Program-made: the position numbers and the translations under genes
NCBI GenBank assembly: GCA_001917125.1
Contig: MNTU01000016.1
Coordinates: forward strand, 1 to 64,000
Direction: 5' to 3'
DNA: 64,000 nt
Source: Azospirillum sp. 47_25
GTDB taxonomy: Bacteria > Pseudomonadota > Alphaproteobacteria > RF32 > CAG-239
The notes under the pieces: model-generated
The model's database searches: none
What the model saw: the letters and a program-made list of their open reading frames with translations, nothing else
What the model was told of the DNA's origin: nothing
In this document: positions 52,983-61,159 of the stretch, in pieces
Layout of the letters: every line of letters starts with the position of its first letter
Position numbering within the stretch: position 1 is the stretch's first letter

Positions 52983-53555
52983 TTAAGAATTTAAAAACTT
53001 GTCCAGTCTTTTAAACTCCGTATAAACCATGTCAGACATCCTGTTTTTCAAAAATGCCGCATGGACCGTATTAACCCGATCTAATGCCTTGTCCAACTCC
53101 TCAACATCATACAACGCGAAAACCTCAACCCCTTTGGCCAACGAAAGCATTTTGGCATGCCCGTCAGCCCCGGCGTCTTTAGCCTCGAGAATAAAAGCCG
53201 CTTTGTCCTTACGCAGCGCTTCGCTGACTTTTTCAAAACCGGTTACCAAATCCCCGGCTTTTTTGGCCAGACAAACAGCCTCCAAACCTTTTTTCCTTAA
53301 AATGGCCTCCACCATCGGAATAAGGCCGTCACTTACTTTTACATTCTTTTTAAGCGCTTTGGCAAATAGATTTTTCGCCGCAGCAACCTTTAATGCCGAC
53401 AAAGAACAGGCCACATAAATCCCTTTGCCGGGCAGCCGTTTCCTGAAATCAGGAATAACCTGATTGTCCGGCGTCACGGTAAAACGCAGCAAATCCTTGC
53501 TTTCCATTACCTTTCCGCTGACAATGTCTTTCCGTTCCTTATCTTCTTTAATCAT
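52983..53555 (-). CDS. YlxR (DUF448) plus L7Ae-like RNA-binding protein
   Basis: The 190-residue product joins two domains. Residues about 5-80 are YlxR/DUF448 ([30 protein letters not shown]), an RNA-binding and RNase P-linked domain. Residues about 85-190 resemble the L7Ae/eL8-type fold ([26 protein letters not shown]). Alphaproteobacteria often carry this arrangement between nusA and infB. The start was set at ATG 53555 since the codon at 53561 is TTG. It may regulate ribosome biogenesis. Confidence 0.9.
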   Translation of the reverse strand: MIKEDKERKDIVSGKVMESKDLLRFTVTPDNQVIPDFRKRLPGKGIYVACSLSALKVAAAKNLFAKALKKNVKVSDGLIPMVEAILRKKGLEAVCLAKKAGDLVTGFEKVSEALRKDKAAFILEAKDAGADGHAKMLSLAKGVEVFALYDVEELDKALDRVNTVHAAFLKNRMSDMVYTEFKRLDKFLNS

Positions 53556-53579
53556 AAACAAACCTGTTAATTAAAAAAC

Positions 53580-53707
53580 AAAATGGGTTATATGAGCCGG
53601 ATAGTAAGATTTCAGGGTGGGAAAAGCGGAGTGTACACAGAAGTACATGAGCATTTTCCCGACCCGCAAAATCTGTACTAGCCGGCCATAGAACGCGTTT
53701 TATTCAA
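53580..53707 (-). repeat. Palindromic 3'-end element I (after nusA)
   Basis: A very regular member: plus-strand distal arm AAAATGGGTTATATGAGCCG then GATAGTAAGATTT mirrors gene-sense AAAACGCGTTCTATGGCCGG then CTAGTACAGATTTT immediately behind the nusA stop. The inner stem GGGAAAA / TTTTCCC surrounds core GTGTACACAGAAGTACATGA. There is no T-tract, so it is not an ordinary terminator between nusA and ylxR. Confidence 0.8.
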
Positions 53708-55229
53708 ACCAGTGGGCGCGAGCCGCCATAATAATCCGATTAGCTTCTACTTCGGAAAGAACATTCTCCCCGAGCATTTCCATCAGTTCGTCTGCGGCTA
53801 AATCGCCCAAGTCATCAATGGTTTTAACACCTTTATCGGCCAGTGTCAAAATCATATCCTGATCCAGCCCTTCAATGCCTTTGAGTTTCTCGTCAATACC
53901 GAGAGTTTCGCTCTTCTTGGCAAATTCGGCATTGCGTTTTTCGATAAAGGCCTTGGCTCTGGACTGCAATTCGGAAGCAACATCTTCATCAAAACCTTCA
54001 ATTTCGGACAGTTCGCTCAGCGGAACCAATGCAACTTCGTCCACGGTAGAGAAACCTTCGGCAATCAACAGATGCGCAATCATCTCGTCAACGTCCAAGG
54101 CTTCCATAAAGCGTTGTGAACGAACTTTATTTTCATTTGAGCGGCGTTCCTGTTCCTGTTCTTCGGTCAAAACGTCAATATCGCAGCCCAGCAGCTGGGA
54201 AGCCAGTTTAACATTTTGTCCGCGGCGGCCGATGGCAATGGAGAACTGCTCCTGCGGAACAACCGCTTCAATACGGTTGTTTTCTTCATCCAAAACGACT
54301 TTGGTCACTTCGGCCGGAGCCAAAGCGCTGACAATGTACTGAGCCTTGTCTTCGGAATAAGGAACAATATCGATTTTTTCGCCCTGCAGTTCGGTAACCA
54401 CCGCCTGAACGCGAATACCGCGCAAACCGACGCAGGCACCAACGGCGTCAACCGTCATATCATCGGCTTTAACGGCAATTTTCGCTTTTGAACCCGGATC
54501 ACGGGCAACGCCCATAATTTTAACCACGCCGTCATAAATTTCCGGAACCTCCTGCGTAAACAGCTTGGCCAAGAATTCCGGACAAGTACGGGAAAGGAAA
54601 ATCTGCGGCCCTTTATTCTCGCGGCGAACATCAAGGACATAAGCGCGAACCCGGTCGCCGTTTTTGAATTTTTCCCGCGGAATAATTTCATCGCGGCGCA
54701 GAATGGCTTCCGCTTTGCCGATATCGAGAATAACATTGCCGAACTCGATTCGTTTGATGGTTCCGTTAATAATCGTACCGACTTTTTCTTTGTATTCTTC
54801 AAATTGTTTGTTACGTTCGGCATCGCGAACTTTCTGAACAATAACCTGCTTTGCGGTCTGGGCGGCAATGCGGCCGAAATCGATCGGCGGCAGCTCATCA
54901 ATGATAAAATCGCCGACTTTGGCATTTTCATCGTAAGCCAAAGCATCCTCCAGCAAAATTTTGGTTGCATTCTGACTGTCGTCTTCTTCGCCTTCCGCCG
55001 GAACAATCTCATCAACCACTTCACGGTAACGGGCCAGACTGATGGCGCCGGTTTTGCGGTCAATCGTCGCACGAATGTCGTGTTCGAAACCGTATTTGGA
55101 ACGGGCAGCCTTCTGAATGGCAATTTCCATTGCTTCAAAAACATCTTCTTTATCAATGTTTTTCTCACGGGCTACCGTATCGGCAACCAAAATAATTTCA
55201 GGTCTGGGCATATTTTCGATTCTTTGCAT
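53700..55229 (-). CDS. nusA: Transcription termination/antitermination factor NusA
   Basis: NusA binds RNA polymerase and nascent RNA. The 509 residues have an N-terminal RNAP-binding domain, an S1 domain (GTIINGTIKRIEFGNVILDIG near 140), two KH domains (GACVGLRGIRVQAVVTELQGEKIDIV near 268; IAIGRRGQNVKLASQL near 333) and C-terminal acidic repeats of AR2 type near 380-500. The start at 55229 has SD GAGGA; the upstream in-frame ATG was not used because it would overlap the end of rimP. It is transcribed from rimP. Confidence 0.96.
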   Translation of the reverse strand: MQRIENMPRPEIILVADTVAREKNIDKEDVFEAMEIAIQKAARSKYGFEHDIRATIDRKTGAISLARYREVVDEIVPAEGEEDDSQNATKILLEDALAYDENAKVGDFIIDELPPIDFGRIAAQTAKQVIVQKVRDAERNKQFEEYKEKVGTIINGTIKRIEFGNVILDIGKAEAILRRDEIIPREKFKNGDRVRAYVLDVRRENKGPQIFLSRTCPEFLAKLFTQEVPEIYDGVVKIMGVARDPGSKAKIAVKADDMTVDAVGACVGLRGIRVQAVVTELQGEKIDIVPYSEDKAQYIVSALAPAEVTKVVLDEENNRIEAVVPQEQFSIAIGRRGQNVKLASQLLGCDIDVLTEEQEQERRSNENKVRSQRFMEALDVDEMIAHLLIAEGFSTVDEVALVPLSELSEIEGFDEDVASELQSRAKAFIEKRNAEFAKKSETLGIDEKLKGIEGLDQDMILTLADKGVKTIDDLGDLAADELMEMLGENVLSEVEANRIIMAARAHWFE

Positions 55230-55269
55230 TTTATCCTCGTTAGTCCTAATTATTACAAAACGTTGTTGG

Positions 55270-55788
55270 TTATTCTTCAATCACATGTTCGCCGCACTCG
55301 AGATGCTCATCGACATACTTCTGCAGCAACTCGTCGGTAATCACGATTTTGGCTTTGCTGACCGCATCAAAGGGAATAACATATTCCCGGCCGTCCATTT
55401 CCAGATGAACTTTGTTTTCCTCGTCCAAACCGGTAATTTTGCCTTTAAACCTCTTGCGGTTTTCAATGGCTTCATCCGTCTCAACCTTGGCTTCATAACC
55501 GGCAAAACGGGCAAAATGCGCCGGCTTGGTCAACGGCCGGTCAAGCCCCGGAGAACTGACCTCCAGATTATATTTGTCTTTAATCGGATCATTGGCATCC
55601 AGCACTTCGGAAATTTTGCGACTGACCGTAGCACAGTCCTCCACCACAATATCGCTGCCGTCAAGCTTGTCGATCATAATCTGCAGGGTCGGATTCGCCT
55701 GACCGATCGTCAGAATACGGACAGTTTCGTATCCCAGCCCGCTGATGACCGGCTCCAGCATATCCTGTAAAACATGTTTTTTTTGCAT
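55270..55788 (-). CDS. rimP: Ribosome maturation factor RimP
   Basis: RimP assists 30S maturation. The 172 residues show LEPVISGLGYETVRILT near residue 11, DCATVSRKISEVLD near 46, YNLEVSSPGLDRPL near 67 and a C-terminal Sm-like domain (EYVIPFDAVSKAKI). The start at ATG 55788 has AGGA 8 nt before it; the upstream TTG at 55806 lies in terminator T-tract sequence. It is the first gene of rimP-nusA-ylxR-infB. Confidence 0.95.
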   Translation of the reverse strand: MQKKHVLQDMLEPVISGLGYETVRILTIGQANPTLQIMIDKLDGSDIVVEDCATVSRKISEVLDANDPIKDKYNLEVSSPGLDRPLTKPAHFARFAGYEAKVETDEAIENRKRFKGKITGLDEENKVHLEMDGREYVIPFDAVSKAKIVITDELLQKYVDEHLECGEHVIEE

Positions 55789-55803
55789 ATCGGTTTTTCC
55801 TAA

Positions 55804-55830
55804 CAAAAAAGCGGGGCTTTCGACCCCACT
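55804..55830 (-). terminator. Terminator between secB and rimP
   Basis: On the minus strand the stem AGTGGGG / CCCCGCT (one G-U) closes TCGAAAG and is followed by TTTTTTG. It ends secB, but because it lies just 15 nt before the rimP ATG it may also act as an attenuator for the rimP-nusA-infB operon. Confidence 0.75.
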
Positions 55831-55895
55831 TCCAATAATTCATTTAATATGTCAATATACCTAACACACTTCTTTTAAAAAATCCAGTCTTTTTT

Positions 55896-56354
55896 TTAGT
55901 GTGTCTGTTTCCGTTGCTGATACATTGCGACAAAATCAATCGGATTAATCATAAACGGCGGCAAACCGCCCTCAACCAGGCAATTGGTGATCACATTGCG
56001 GGCAAACGGAAAAATCAGCCGCGGAATTTCAATCAGCAAAACCGGCTCCAGATGTTCTTCCGGCACATTCAGCGCCACTACAGCAGAATAAACCAGTTCA
56101 AGGATAAACAGTTTTTTGTCCTTAATATCGCCGTCCATTTTAAAACTCAGACTGACATTATAAAAATTGTCATGCAGTTTCTGAGCATCGACATCAACGT
56201 GAATATCGACTTTCGGGGCTTCGGTCAGTTCGCGGAAAATCTCCGGCGCATGCGGAATTTCCAGGGACAGGTCCTTAATATACTGGGTATTAACCATAAT
56301 CGCCGGCTGCGGATTATTTTCGTTTCCGGCTTGTTTCTGCTGTTCTTCACTCAT
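55896..56354 (-). CDS. secB: Preprotein export chaperone SecB
   Basis: SecB keeps preproteins unfolded and hands them to SecA. The 152 residues start MSEEQQKQAG; AAGGA is 8 nt upstream and about 100 longer upstream codons were rejected. Family motifs: QYIKDLSLEIPHAP near residue 24, the FxVxL/LxFKMDG strands near 65, VYSAVVALNVPEEHLEPVLLIEIPRLIFPFARN near 88 and the C-terminal GGLPPFMINPIDFVAMY. It is divergent from the Tim44-like gene at 56493. Confidence 0.95.
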   Translation of the reverse strand: MSEEQQKQAGNENNPQPAIMVNTQYIKDLSLEIPHAPEIFRELTEAPKVDIHVDVDAQKLHDNFYNVSLSFKMDGDIKDKKLFILELVYSAVVALNVPEEHLEPVLLIEIPRLIFPFARNVITNCLVEGGLPPFMINPIDFVAMYQQRKQTH

Positions 56355-56492
56355 TTTAAACATCCTTTGTGCTATAATAACGGTTAGGCTCAGGCTACAA
56401 CAAATAAATTCCGAGGTCAAACATTTATGGTTGATAAATGCCTCATAAAAAGCTATATATGATAACAGATGACAAAATGAAAGGTATTGGAA

Positions 56493-57146
56493 ATGGGTTC
56501 TCTTGATATTATCATTCTCTTGGTTGCGGTTATTCTGATTTTTCAGAAACTCAGGAGTCTGCTCGGAACCCGTCCCGATACGGAAATTACCCGCACCAAA
56601 ATTTCCGAAGAAAGCGCGGCCAAAATTTTTGACATGATTGTCAAAGAAGCCGAGAAACAGCAACAGACGGCCGTTGAAAAAGATTCCGTCCCGGAAGAAA
56701 ACATGAGCGATTTGGATAAAACGCTGGTCAAAATTCCCGGTTTCAACAAAGAACGCTTTATTACCGGAGCCAAACGCGCCTTTGAAATCATTGTAACCGC
56801 TTTCAGCAAAGGCGACACCGAAACGCTGGAAAATCTGGTCAGCAAATCCCTGATAAAGAAATTTCAGGAAATTATCGAAAAGCGCCGGGCCGAAGGCATC
56901 AGCGCCGAAACCGACCTTATCGGCTTTGATCAGGCCGAAATCACTGCGGCTAAAATATCCAAAAACGATATTGCCAAAATCACCGTCAAATTCGTTTCCG
57001 AACAGGTTAACCTGTTAAAAAACAAAGATGACGAAATCATTGAAGGCGACGAAAATTTCATTCAGAATATTACCGATGTCTGGACGTTTGAACGCTGCCT
57101 GACTTCCACTAACCCCAACTGGCTACTGGTATCGACTAAAAAATAA
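56493..57146 (+). CDS. Tim44-like membrane protein
   Basis: The 217-residue product starts MGSLDIIILLVAVIL (one membrane helix, residues 3-20) and has a C-terminal Tim44-like domain (FNKERFITGAKRAFEIIVTAFSKGDTETLENLVSKSL near 82-120, ITAAKISKNDIAKITVKFVSEQ). The start was moved to ATG 56493 (SD AAAGG) from an upstream TTG. In Alphaproteobacteria Tim44-like genes often lie between secB and mltA; a membrane chaperone role is inferred. The stop overlaps the next ATG as TAATG. Confidence 0.88.
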   Translation: MGSLDIIILLVAVILIFQKLRSLLGTRPDTEITRTKISEESAAKIFDMIVKEAEKQQQTAVEKDSVPEENMSDLDKTLVKIPGFNKERFITGAKRAFEIIVTAFSKGDTETLENLVSKSLIKKFQEIIEKRRAEGISAETDLIGFDQAEITAAKISKNDIAKITVKFVSEQVNLLKNKDDEIIEGDENFIQNITDVWTFERCLTSTNPNWLLVSTKK

Positions 57147-58363
57147 TGAAAAAACTGTTTTCGCTGATAGTCCTCTCTCTGTTGCTGGCTTCCTGCGGCA
57201 AAGAGGAATCTTCCCCCAAACCGCAGCAGGTTGAAGAACTGCCACAGATTTCCATTGATAAAACACCGGTACCCGTCACACCGCCGCAGCCAAAAATAAA
57301 ACTGGAAGCCCGGCAATTTAAAGACCTTCCCAACTGGAAAAACGATAATCTGGTCGAAGCTTTGAGCGGCTTTAAACACAGCTGTCTTAAAATCTTGAAG
57401 GAAAAAGGCCCTTTCCTGTCGGATTCCGAATTAAGAATTCCGACTGCCGCTTACCAGCTGGCTTGTCAACGCCTGATAAATTCGGACATCTCCACCGCCG
57501 TGGAATTCAAATATTTTCTTGAAAGCAACTTTCTGCCGTTTTTGGTAATTGCCGACGGTTCCGATCAGGGAAAATTTACTTCTTATTACGAAGCGGCCAT
57601 TAACGCCTCGCCGATTCAAACCGGTATTTACAAATTTCCCATCTACGGCAAACCGCTGGATTTGATAGAATTTAACCCGCGCGATTTTGATCCTTCGCTG
57701 CCTTCCAAGCGTCTTATAGGCCGCGTAAAAGATCAGAAACTGATTCCTTATTATACCCGCGAAGAAATTGAAAAAAACAACATCTCCGCACCGGTTATCC
57801 TTTGGGGTGACAGCAATATCGACATCAACATCATGCAGATTCAGGGTTCTGCCGTTGCTACTCTGCCCGACGGAAGAACGGTTCGCATCAGCTATGCCGA
57901 CAATAACGGCCACCCGTTTAAAGGCATCGGCAGCATTTTGCTTGAAAAAGGCTACATCAAACCCGGCGAAGCCACCATGGGCAACATAAAAAAATGGCTG
58001 AAAGCCAATCCGGAAATTGCCGCCCGCGAAATGCGCGAAAACAAACGCTTTATCTTTCACCGCATCTCCCGGGCCGACGGCCCCATCGGTGCGCACGGCG
58101 TACCGCTCCATGCCGGCCGCAGCCTCGCCGTTGACCGCAGATACATTCCTCTCGGCAGTCTGATTTGGCTGGAAACGACCGGTCCCGACCGTGAAAAAAT
58201 TGAAAAGCTGGTCGTCGCCCAGGATATCGGCAGCGCCATCAAAGGACCGATTCGCGGCGATTATTTCTGGGGTTCCGGCAAAGACGACGTTCTTGAAAAA
58301 GCCGGAAAGATGAACTCCGCCGGCCGTTATTTTATTCTAATTCCGCAAAACAAGGCCAACTGA
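57146..58363 (+). CDS. mltA: Membrane-bound lytic murein transglycosylase A
   Basis: MltA cleaves glycan strands of peptidoglycan, giving 1,6-anhydro muropeptides. The 405 residues have a lipobox (LLLASC, Cys17). The MltA domain is shown by GKFTSYYEAAINASPIQTG near residue 137 and the 3D-like end, ending AQDIGSAIKGPIRGDYFWGSG near 350, with the catalytic Asp in QDIGSAIKG. Preceded by the Tim44-like gene and followed by two more genes after 1 nt spacing. An AmpG-like permease starts at 63675 in the same chromosomal area, which would import the products. Confidence 0.95.
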   Translation: MKKLFSLIVLSLLLASCGKEESSPKPQQVEELPQISIDKTPVPVTPPQPKIKLEARQFKDLPNWKNDNLVEALSGFKHSCLKILKEKGPFLSDSELRIPTAAYQLACQRLINSDISTAVEFKYFLESNFLPFLVIADGSDQGKFTSYYEAAINASPIQTGIYKFPIYGKPLDLIEFNPRDFDPSLPSKRLIGRVKDQKLIPYYTREEIEKNNISAPVILWGDSNIDINIMQIQGSAVATLPDGRTVRISYADNNGHPFKGIGSILLEKGYIKPGEATMGNIKKWLKANPEIAAREMRENKRFIFHRISRADGPIGAHGVPLHAGRSLAVDRRYIPLGSLIWLETTGPDREKIEKLVVAQDIGSAIKGPIRGDYFWGSGKDDVLEKAGKMNSAGRYFILIPQNKAN

Positions 58364-58364
58364 C

Positions 58365-58868
58365 ATGAGTAAACCCAGCAAAGCCGACCTCTTAATCTAT
58401 AAAGCGCTTAACAAGGCAATCGAAAAAGACCAGCTGCGCATTTATCTGGACTACGGCAAAATCAACCGCCCCGGCTCTCCCGTCTATGACGCCTGGGAAA
58501 ATCTGCTCCCGGTTCTCACCCCGGTTTTAACCGGGCTGATTTTAATTTTAAGCGTCAGCGTCATTTTCGGGCTGTCGTTTATGATTGCCATGATTATGAT
58601 TTATACTGCATATTTCAAAAAGAAAGTCGACCGCTGCCTTATTCAGCGAACCAAAGACTATTTTACCAGCAGCTATGACAACTGCGTCAAGCTTTGGGAA
58701 TTCGGCGGTATCGTTCTGGTCAATGCGCAGGATAAAAAATCAGGCTGTGTTTCGCCCGAAGGCGACTGGAAAGAATTTGTCGTCCGCAATTTTGCCGACT
58801 ATATGGTTGAAACGGAAAACACTCCTGCTGACAAGGCTGCCGACAATGAACAAGCCGCAGCCGAATGA
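58365..58868 (+). CDS. Membrane protein, unknown
   Basis: The 167-residue product has soluble N- and C-terminal parts and two central membrane helices (about residues 47-61 and 63-80, VLTGLILILSVSVIFGL and MIAMIMIYTAY). No family is recognised. It lies 1 nt after mltA and its end overlaps the Smr gene by about 23 nt, so the three are co-translated. Tentatively an envelope-associated helper. Confidence 0.6.
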   Translation: MSKPSKADLLIYKALNKAIEKDQLRIYLDYGKINRPGSPVYDAWENLLPVLTPVLTGLILILSVSVIFGLSFMIAMIMIYTAYFKKKVDRCLIQRTKDYFTSSYDNCVKLWEFGGIVLVNAQDKKSGCVSPEGDWKEFVVRNFADYMVETENTPADKAADNEQAAAE

Positions 58869-59385
58869 TTCCGAAGACAACGCCTTATGGGAGGAAATTA
58901 CCCGGGATATCCGCAAACTTCCCGCCCGGGAAATACCGCCGTCCAAACCGGTGATACTGCCCGAAATCAAACCAAGCGTCAACTTGGCGGCAGCCTACCG
59001 GGGTGAAATTCTTCCCGAACTTGCCGTCGGCGATACCGAAGGCATGGATGGCAGCATGGCCAAACGTTTTAAGCGCTGCGAATTTCCCGTCGAAGAGGTG
59101 CTTGATTTGCACGGTTACCGTGAAGACGACGCCTTTGAGGCCGTTTTCGGCTTTGTACAGAAAGCTTACCTGCAAAACAAACGTTGCATTATCATCATTA
59201 CCGGCAAAGGCCTCACCCGTTCCGAAGAGACAGACGTTTTTACGCCTAAAGGCAAGCTGAAAGAAAGTGTACCCCGTTGGCTCAACAGTCGCGAACTCCG
59301 CCCGTTGATTCTCGCTTTCAATCATCCTCCGGCCAAACTCGGAGGCTCCGGGGCCTTGTATATTTTACTGCGGCGGCACCGTTGA
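58846..59385 (+). CDS. Smr-domain protein
   Basis: The 179-residue product has a C-terminal Smr domain with the nicking-type motifs LDLHGY near residue 87 and IIIITGKGL near residue 116, followed by VPRWLNS. Smr domains cut branched or single-stranded nucleic acids or act in ribosome rescue. The start was placed at the ATG inside the end of the previous gene, since the longer upstream frame is an out-of-frame reading of the membrane protein. Typical neighbour of mltA in Alphaproteobacteria. Confidence 0.88.
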   Translation: MNKPQPNDSEDNALWEEITRDIRKLPAREIPPSKPVILPEIKPSVNLAAAYRGEILPELAVGDTEGMDGSMAKRFKRCEFPVEEVLDLHGYREDDAFEAVFGFVQKAYLQNKRCIIIITGKGLTRSEETDVFTPKGKLKESVPRWLNSRELRPLILAFNHPPAKLGGSGALYILLRRHR

Positions 59386-59389
59386 ATTT

Positions 59390-59854
59390 TCATTTCGGCA
59401 GTGACATCTCAATCATCAAATCTAACAGTTTACGACACAATTTCTCATTATTGATACGGGAATAGGCCTTAATAAGCCGGATAGATTCCTGCCGCAGCAT
59501 CGGATCATCGAAAGATTCCCCGATTTCCTGCCGGCTGCGGATTGTATTTTTTCTCAAACTGCGCGGGCTTTGTGCCTGAATGCTTTCGTTCATGCCGTCA
59601 AAAAAATATTCGACCTGAACTTTCAAAAGCTTGCTGATATCCCAGAGACGGCTGGCGCTGATGCGGTTAATGCCGTTTTCATATTTCTGCACCTGTTGAA
59701 AGGTAATCCCCAGTTTTTCAGCCATTTTTTTCTGCGAAATTCCTAAAATCAATCTCCTGAGTTTCAGTCTGCTGCCAACATAAATATCAACGGGATTAGG
59801 CTGACCGACGATATCTTCGTCTTTAGTATCCATAGCATAATTGTCCTTAACCAT
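59390..59854 (-). CDS. XRE-family regulator (PraR-like)
   Basis: The 154-residue DNA-binding protein carries an XRE helix-turn-helix: VGSRLKLRRLILGISQKKMAEKL near residue 26, GITFQQVQKYENGINRISASRLWDIS near 49. The C-terminal region EYFFDGM is typical of the alphaproteobacterial PraR/PhrR group. It is convergent with the Smr gene (4 nt apart). Starts at 59854 (SD GGGGA, 6 nt) or at ATG 59833 (SD AAGGA) are both possible. Confidence 0.88.
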   Translation of the reverse strand: MVKDNYAMDTKDEDIVGQPNPVDIYVGSRLKLRRLILGISQKKMAEKLGITFQQVQKYENGINRISASRLWDISKLLKVQVEYFFDGMNESIQAQSPRSLRKNTIRSRQEIGESFDDPMLRQESIRLIKAYSRINNEKLCRKLLDLMIEMSLPK

Positions 59855-60040
59855 TGCATTTCCCCAAACTATTAATGGAAAATTGTACCCCTCTGTTTAT
59901 TTAATAGAACATAAAAGAAAATTATGCAACTATAATCTAACTATTTATTGTTTTATAAATAAATAAAATACCAAAAATTGAGAAAAAGAATTTAAAATTC
60001 AACTTTAGTTCTATATTTATATACTTTTGATTTATAAACA
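59855..60040. other. Intergenic region, no gene
   Basis: AT-rich region between the XRE gene and the nrdB terminator. It probably holds the promoter of the XRE gene (reading minus); I see no additional structure. Confidence 0.3.
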
Positions 60041-60075
60041 AAAGCCCTGCTTTACGGAAACGAAAGCAAGGCTTT
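60041..60075 (-). terminator. Intrinsic terminator after nrdB
   Basis: On the minus strand the stem AAAGCCTTGCTTT / AAAGCAGGGCTTT (one mismatch) has a 9-nt loop and is followed by TGTTT. It ends nrdA-nrdB. Confidence 0.8.
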
Positions 60076-60103
60076 GCAAACAGAACACGTTTTTTTCGTA
60101 CAG

Positions 60104-61138
60104 TCAGATTTCCTCCCAACCCTCAATCGCCGTACTCTGGTTATAGGAAGAAACATTGGCCTCAAAGAAATTGCCTTTCACGCTGCCGGCTCCGTTCGTG
60201 TCGGCAATATTTTCCAGCTGCTTGTACGGATTGCTGTCAAATCCCTCAAATAACGGTTGCATTCCGATTTCTTTCAGACGTTTGTTAGCCATAAATTTGG
60301 TATATTGCTCAATCGTTTCCGGCGTAATGCCCATCACCCGATTGCCGATAATATGATTGCTCCAGTTGATTTCCTGCTCGGTTGCTTTGGCAAACATTTC
60401 ATAAATCTCGTCATCATTGAAAAAATCATGCCTTTCCTGGCGGATTTCTTTGATAATATTGGCAAAAATCACGCAGTGGGTCAGCTCGTCGCGGTTAATA
60501 TATTTAATTTCGTCGGCCGTTCCGATCATCAGCGAACGGGCAGCCAGATTATAAAAGAAATTAAATCCGTTATAAAAATACAGACCCTCCAACAGAAAAT
60601 TGGCCACCAGCACCCGGGCAAAATTTTTGTCATTACGGTTATCGATAAAATCCTGATAAATCTCGGCGATATATTTGTTGCGTTCCAGCAGAACCTTGTC
60701 TTCGCGCCATTTGTTATAGATTTCTTCCCGTTTTGCCGCCGGAATAATGCTTTCGATGATATAAGCATAACTCTGCGAGTGTACTGCTTCCTGATAAGTC
60801 TGGATGGCCAGAATCAGATTAACCTCCGGAGCGGTAATATAATCGCTGATATTCGGCAGATTATTGGTCTGAATACTGTCAAGAAAAACCAAAAAAGACA
60901 ATATGCCGTCATAAGCTTTTTGTTCGGCCGGCGTCAATTCGTCATAAGCCCGCTTGTCGTCAAACAGCGAAACCTTCTCCGGAATCCAAAAGTTTTCCAT
61001 CATCAGGCGATACAGCTTGTTGGCCCACTGATATTTGACGTTGTTCAGATTAAACAGATTGGTTACATTGCCGCCGACCATCCGCCGGTTGGTAATATCA
61101 TCGTTTCCGCTGACGTTAAAAAGTTTCTTTCTTTGCAT
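60104..61138 (-). CDS. nrdB: Ribonucleotide reductase class I small subunit NrdB
   Basis: NrdB carries the radical cofactor used by NrdA to make deoxyribonucleotides. The 344 residues contain VFLDSIQTNN near residue 86 (first Asp ligand), QTYQEAVHSQSYAYIIE near 115 (Glu and His ligands and the radical Tyr in SYAYII), FLLEGLYFYNGFNFFYNLA near 179 and DELTHCVIF near 217. Diiron ligands appear intact. It follows nrdA after 21 nt. Confidence 0.95.
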   Translation of the reverse strand: MQRKKLFNVSGNDDITNRRMVGGNVTNLFNLNNVKYQWANKLYRLMMENFWIPEKVSLFDDKRAYDELTPAEQKAYDGILSFLVFLDSIQTNNLPNISDYITAPEVNLILAIQTYQEAVHSQSYAYIIESIIPAAKREEIYNKWREDKVLLERNKYIAEIYQDFIDNRNDKNFARVLVANFLLEGLYFYNGFNFFYNLAARSLMIGTADEIKYINRDELTHCVIFANIIKEIRQERHDFFNDDEIYEMFAKATEQEINWSNHIIGNRVMGITPETIEQYTKFMANKRLKEIGMQPLFEGFDSNPYKQLENIADTNGAGSVKGNFFEANVSSYNQSTAIEGWEEI

Positions 61139-61159
61139 ATCGCTATCCTTTCTTTGCTG

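Noticed and set aside
16557-53707. Elements A-I as ordinary intrinsic terminators or insertion sequences
   Set aside because: They lack a T-tract and a transposase, do not create direct target duplications, and their arms match host gene ends in inverted orientation.
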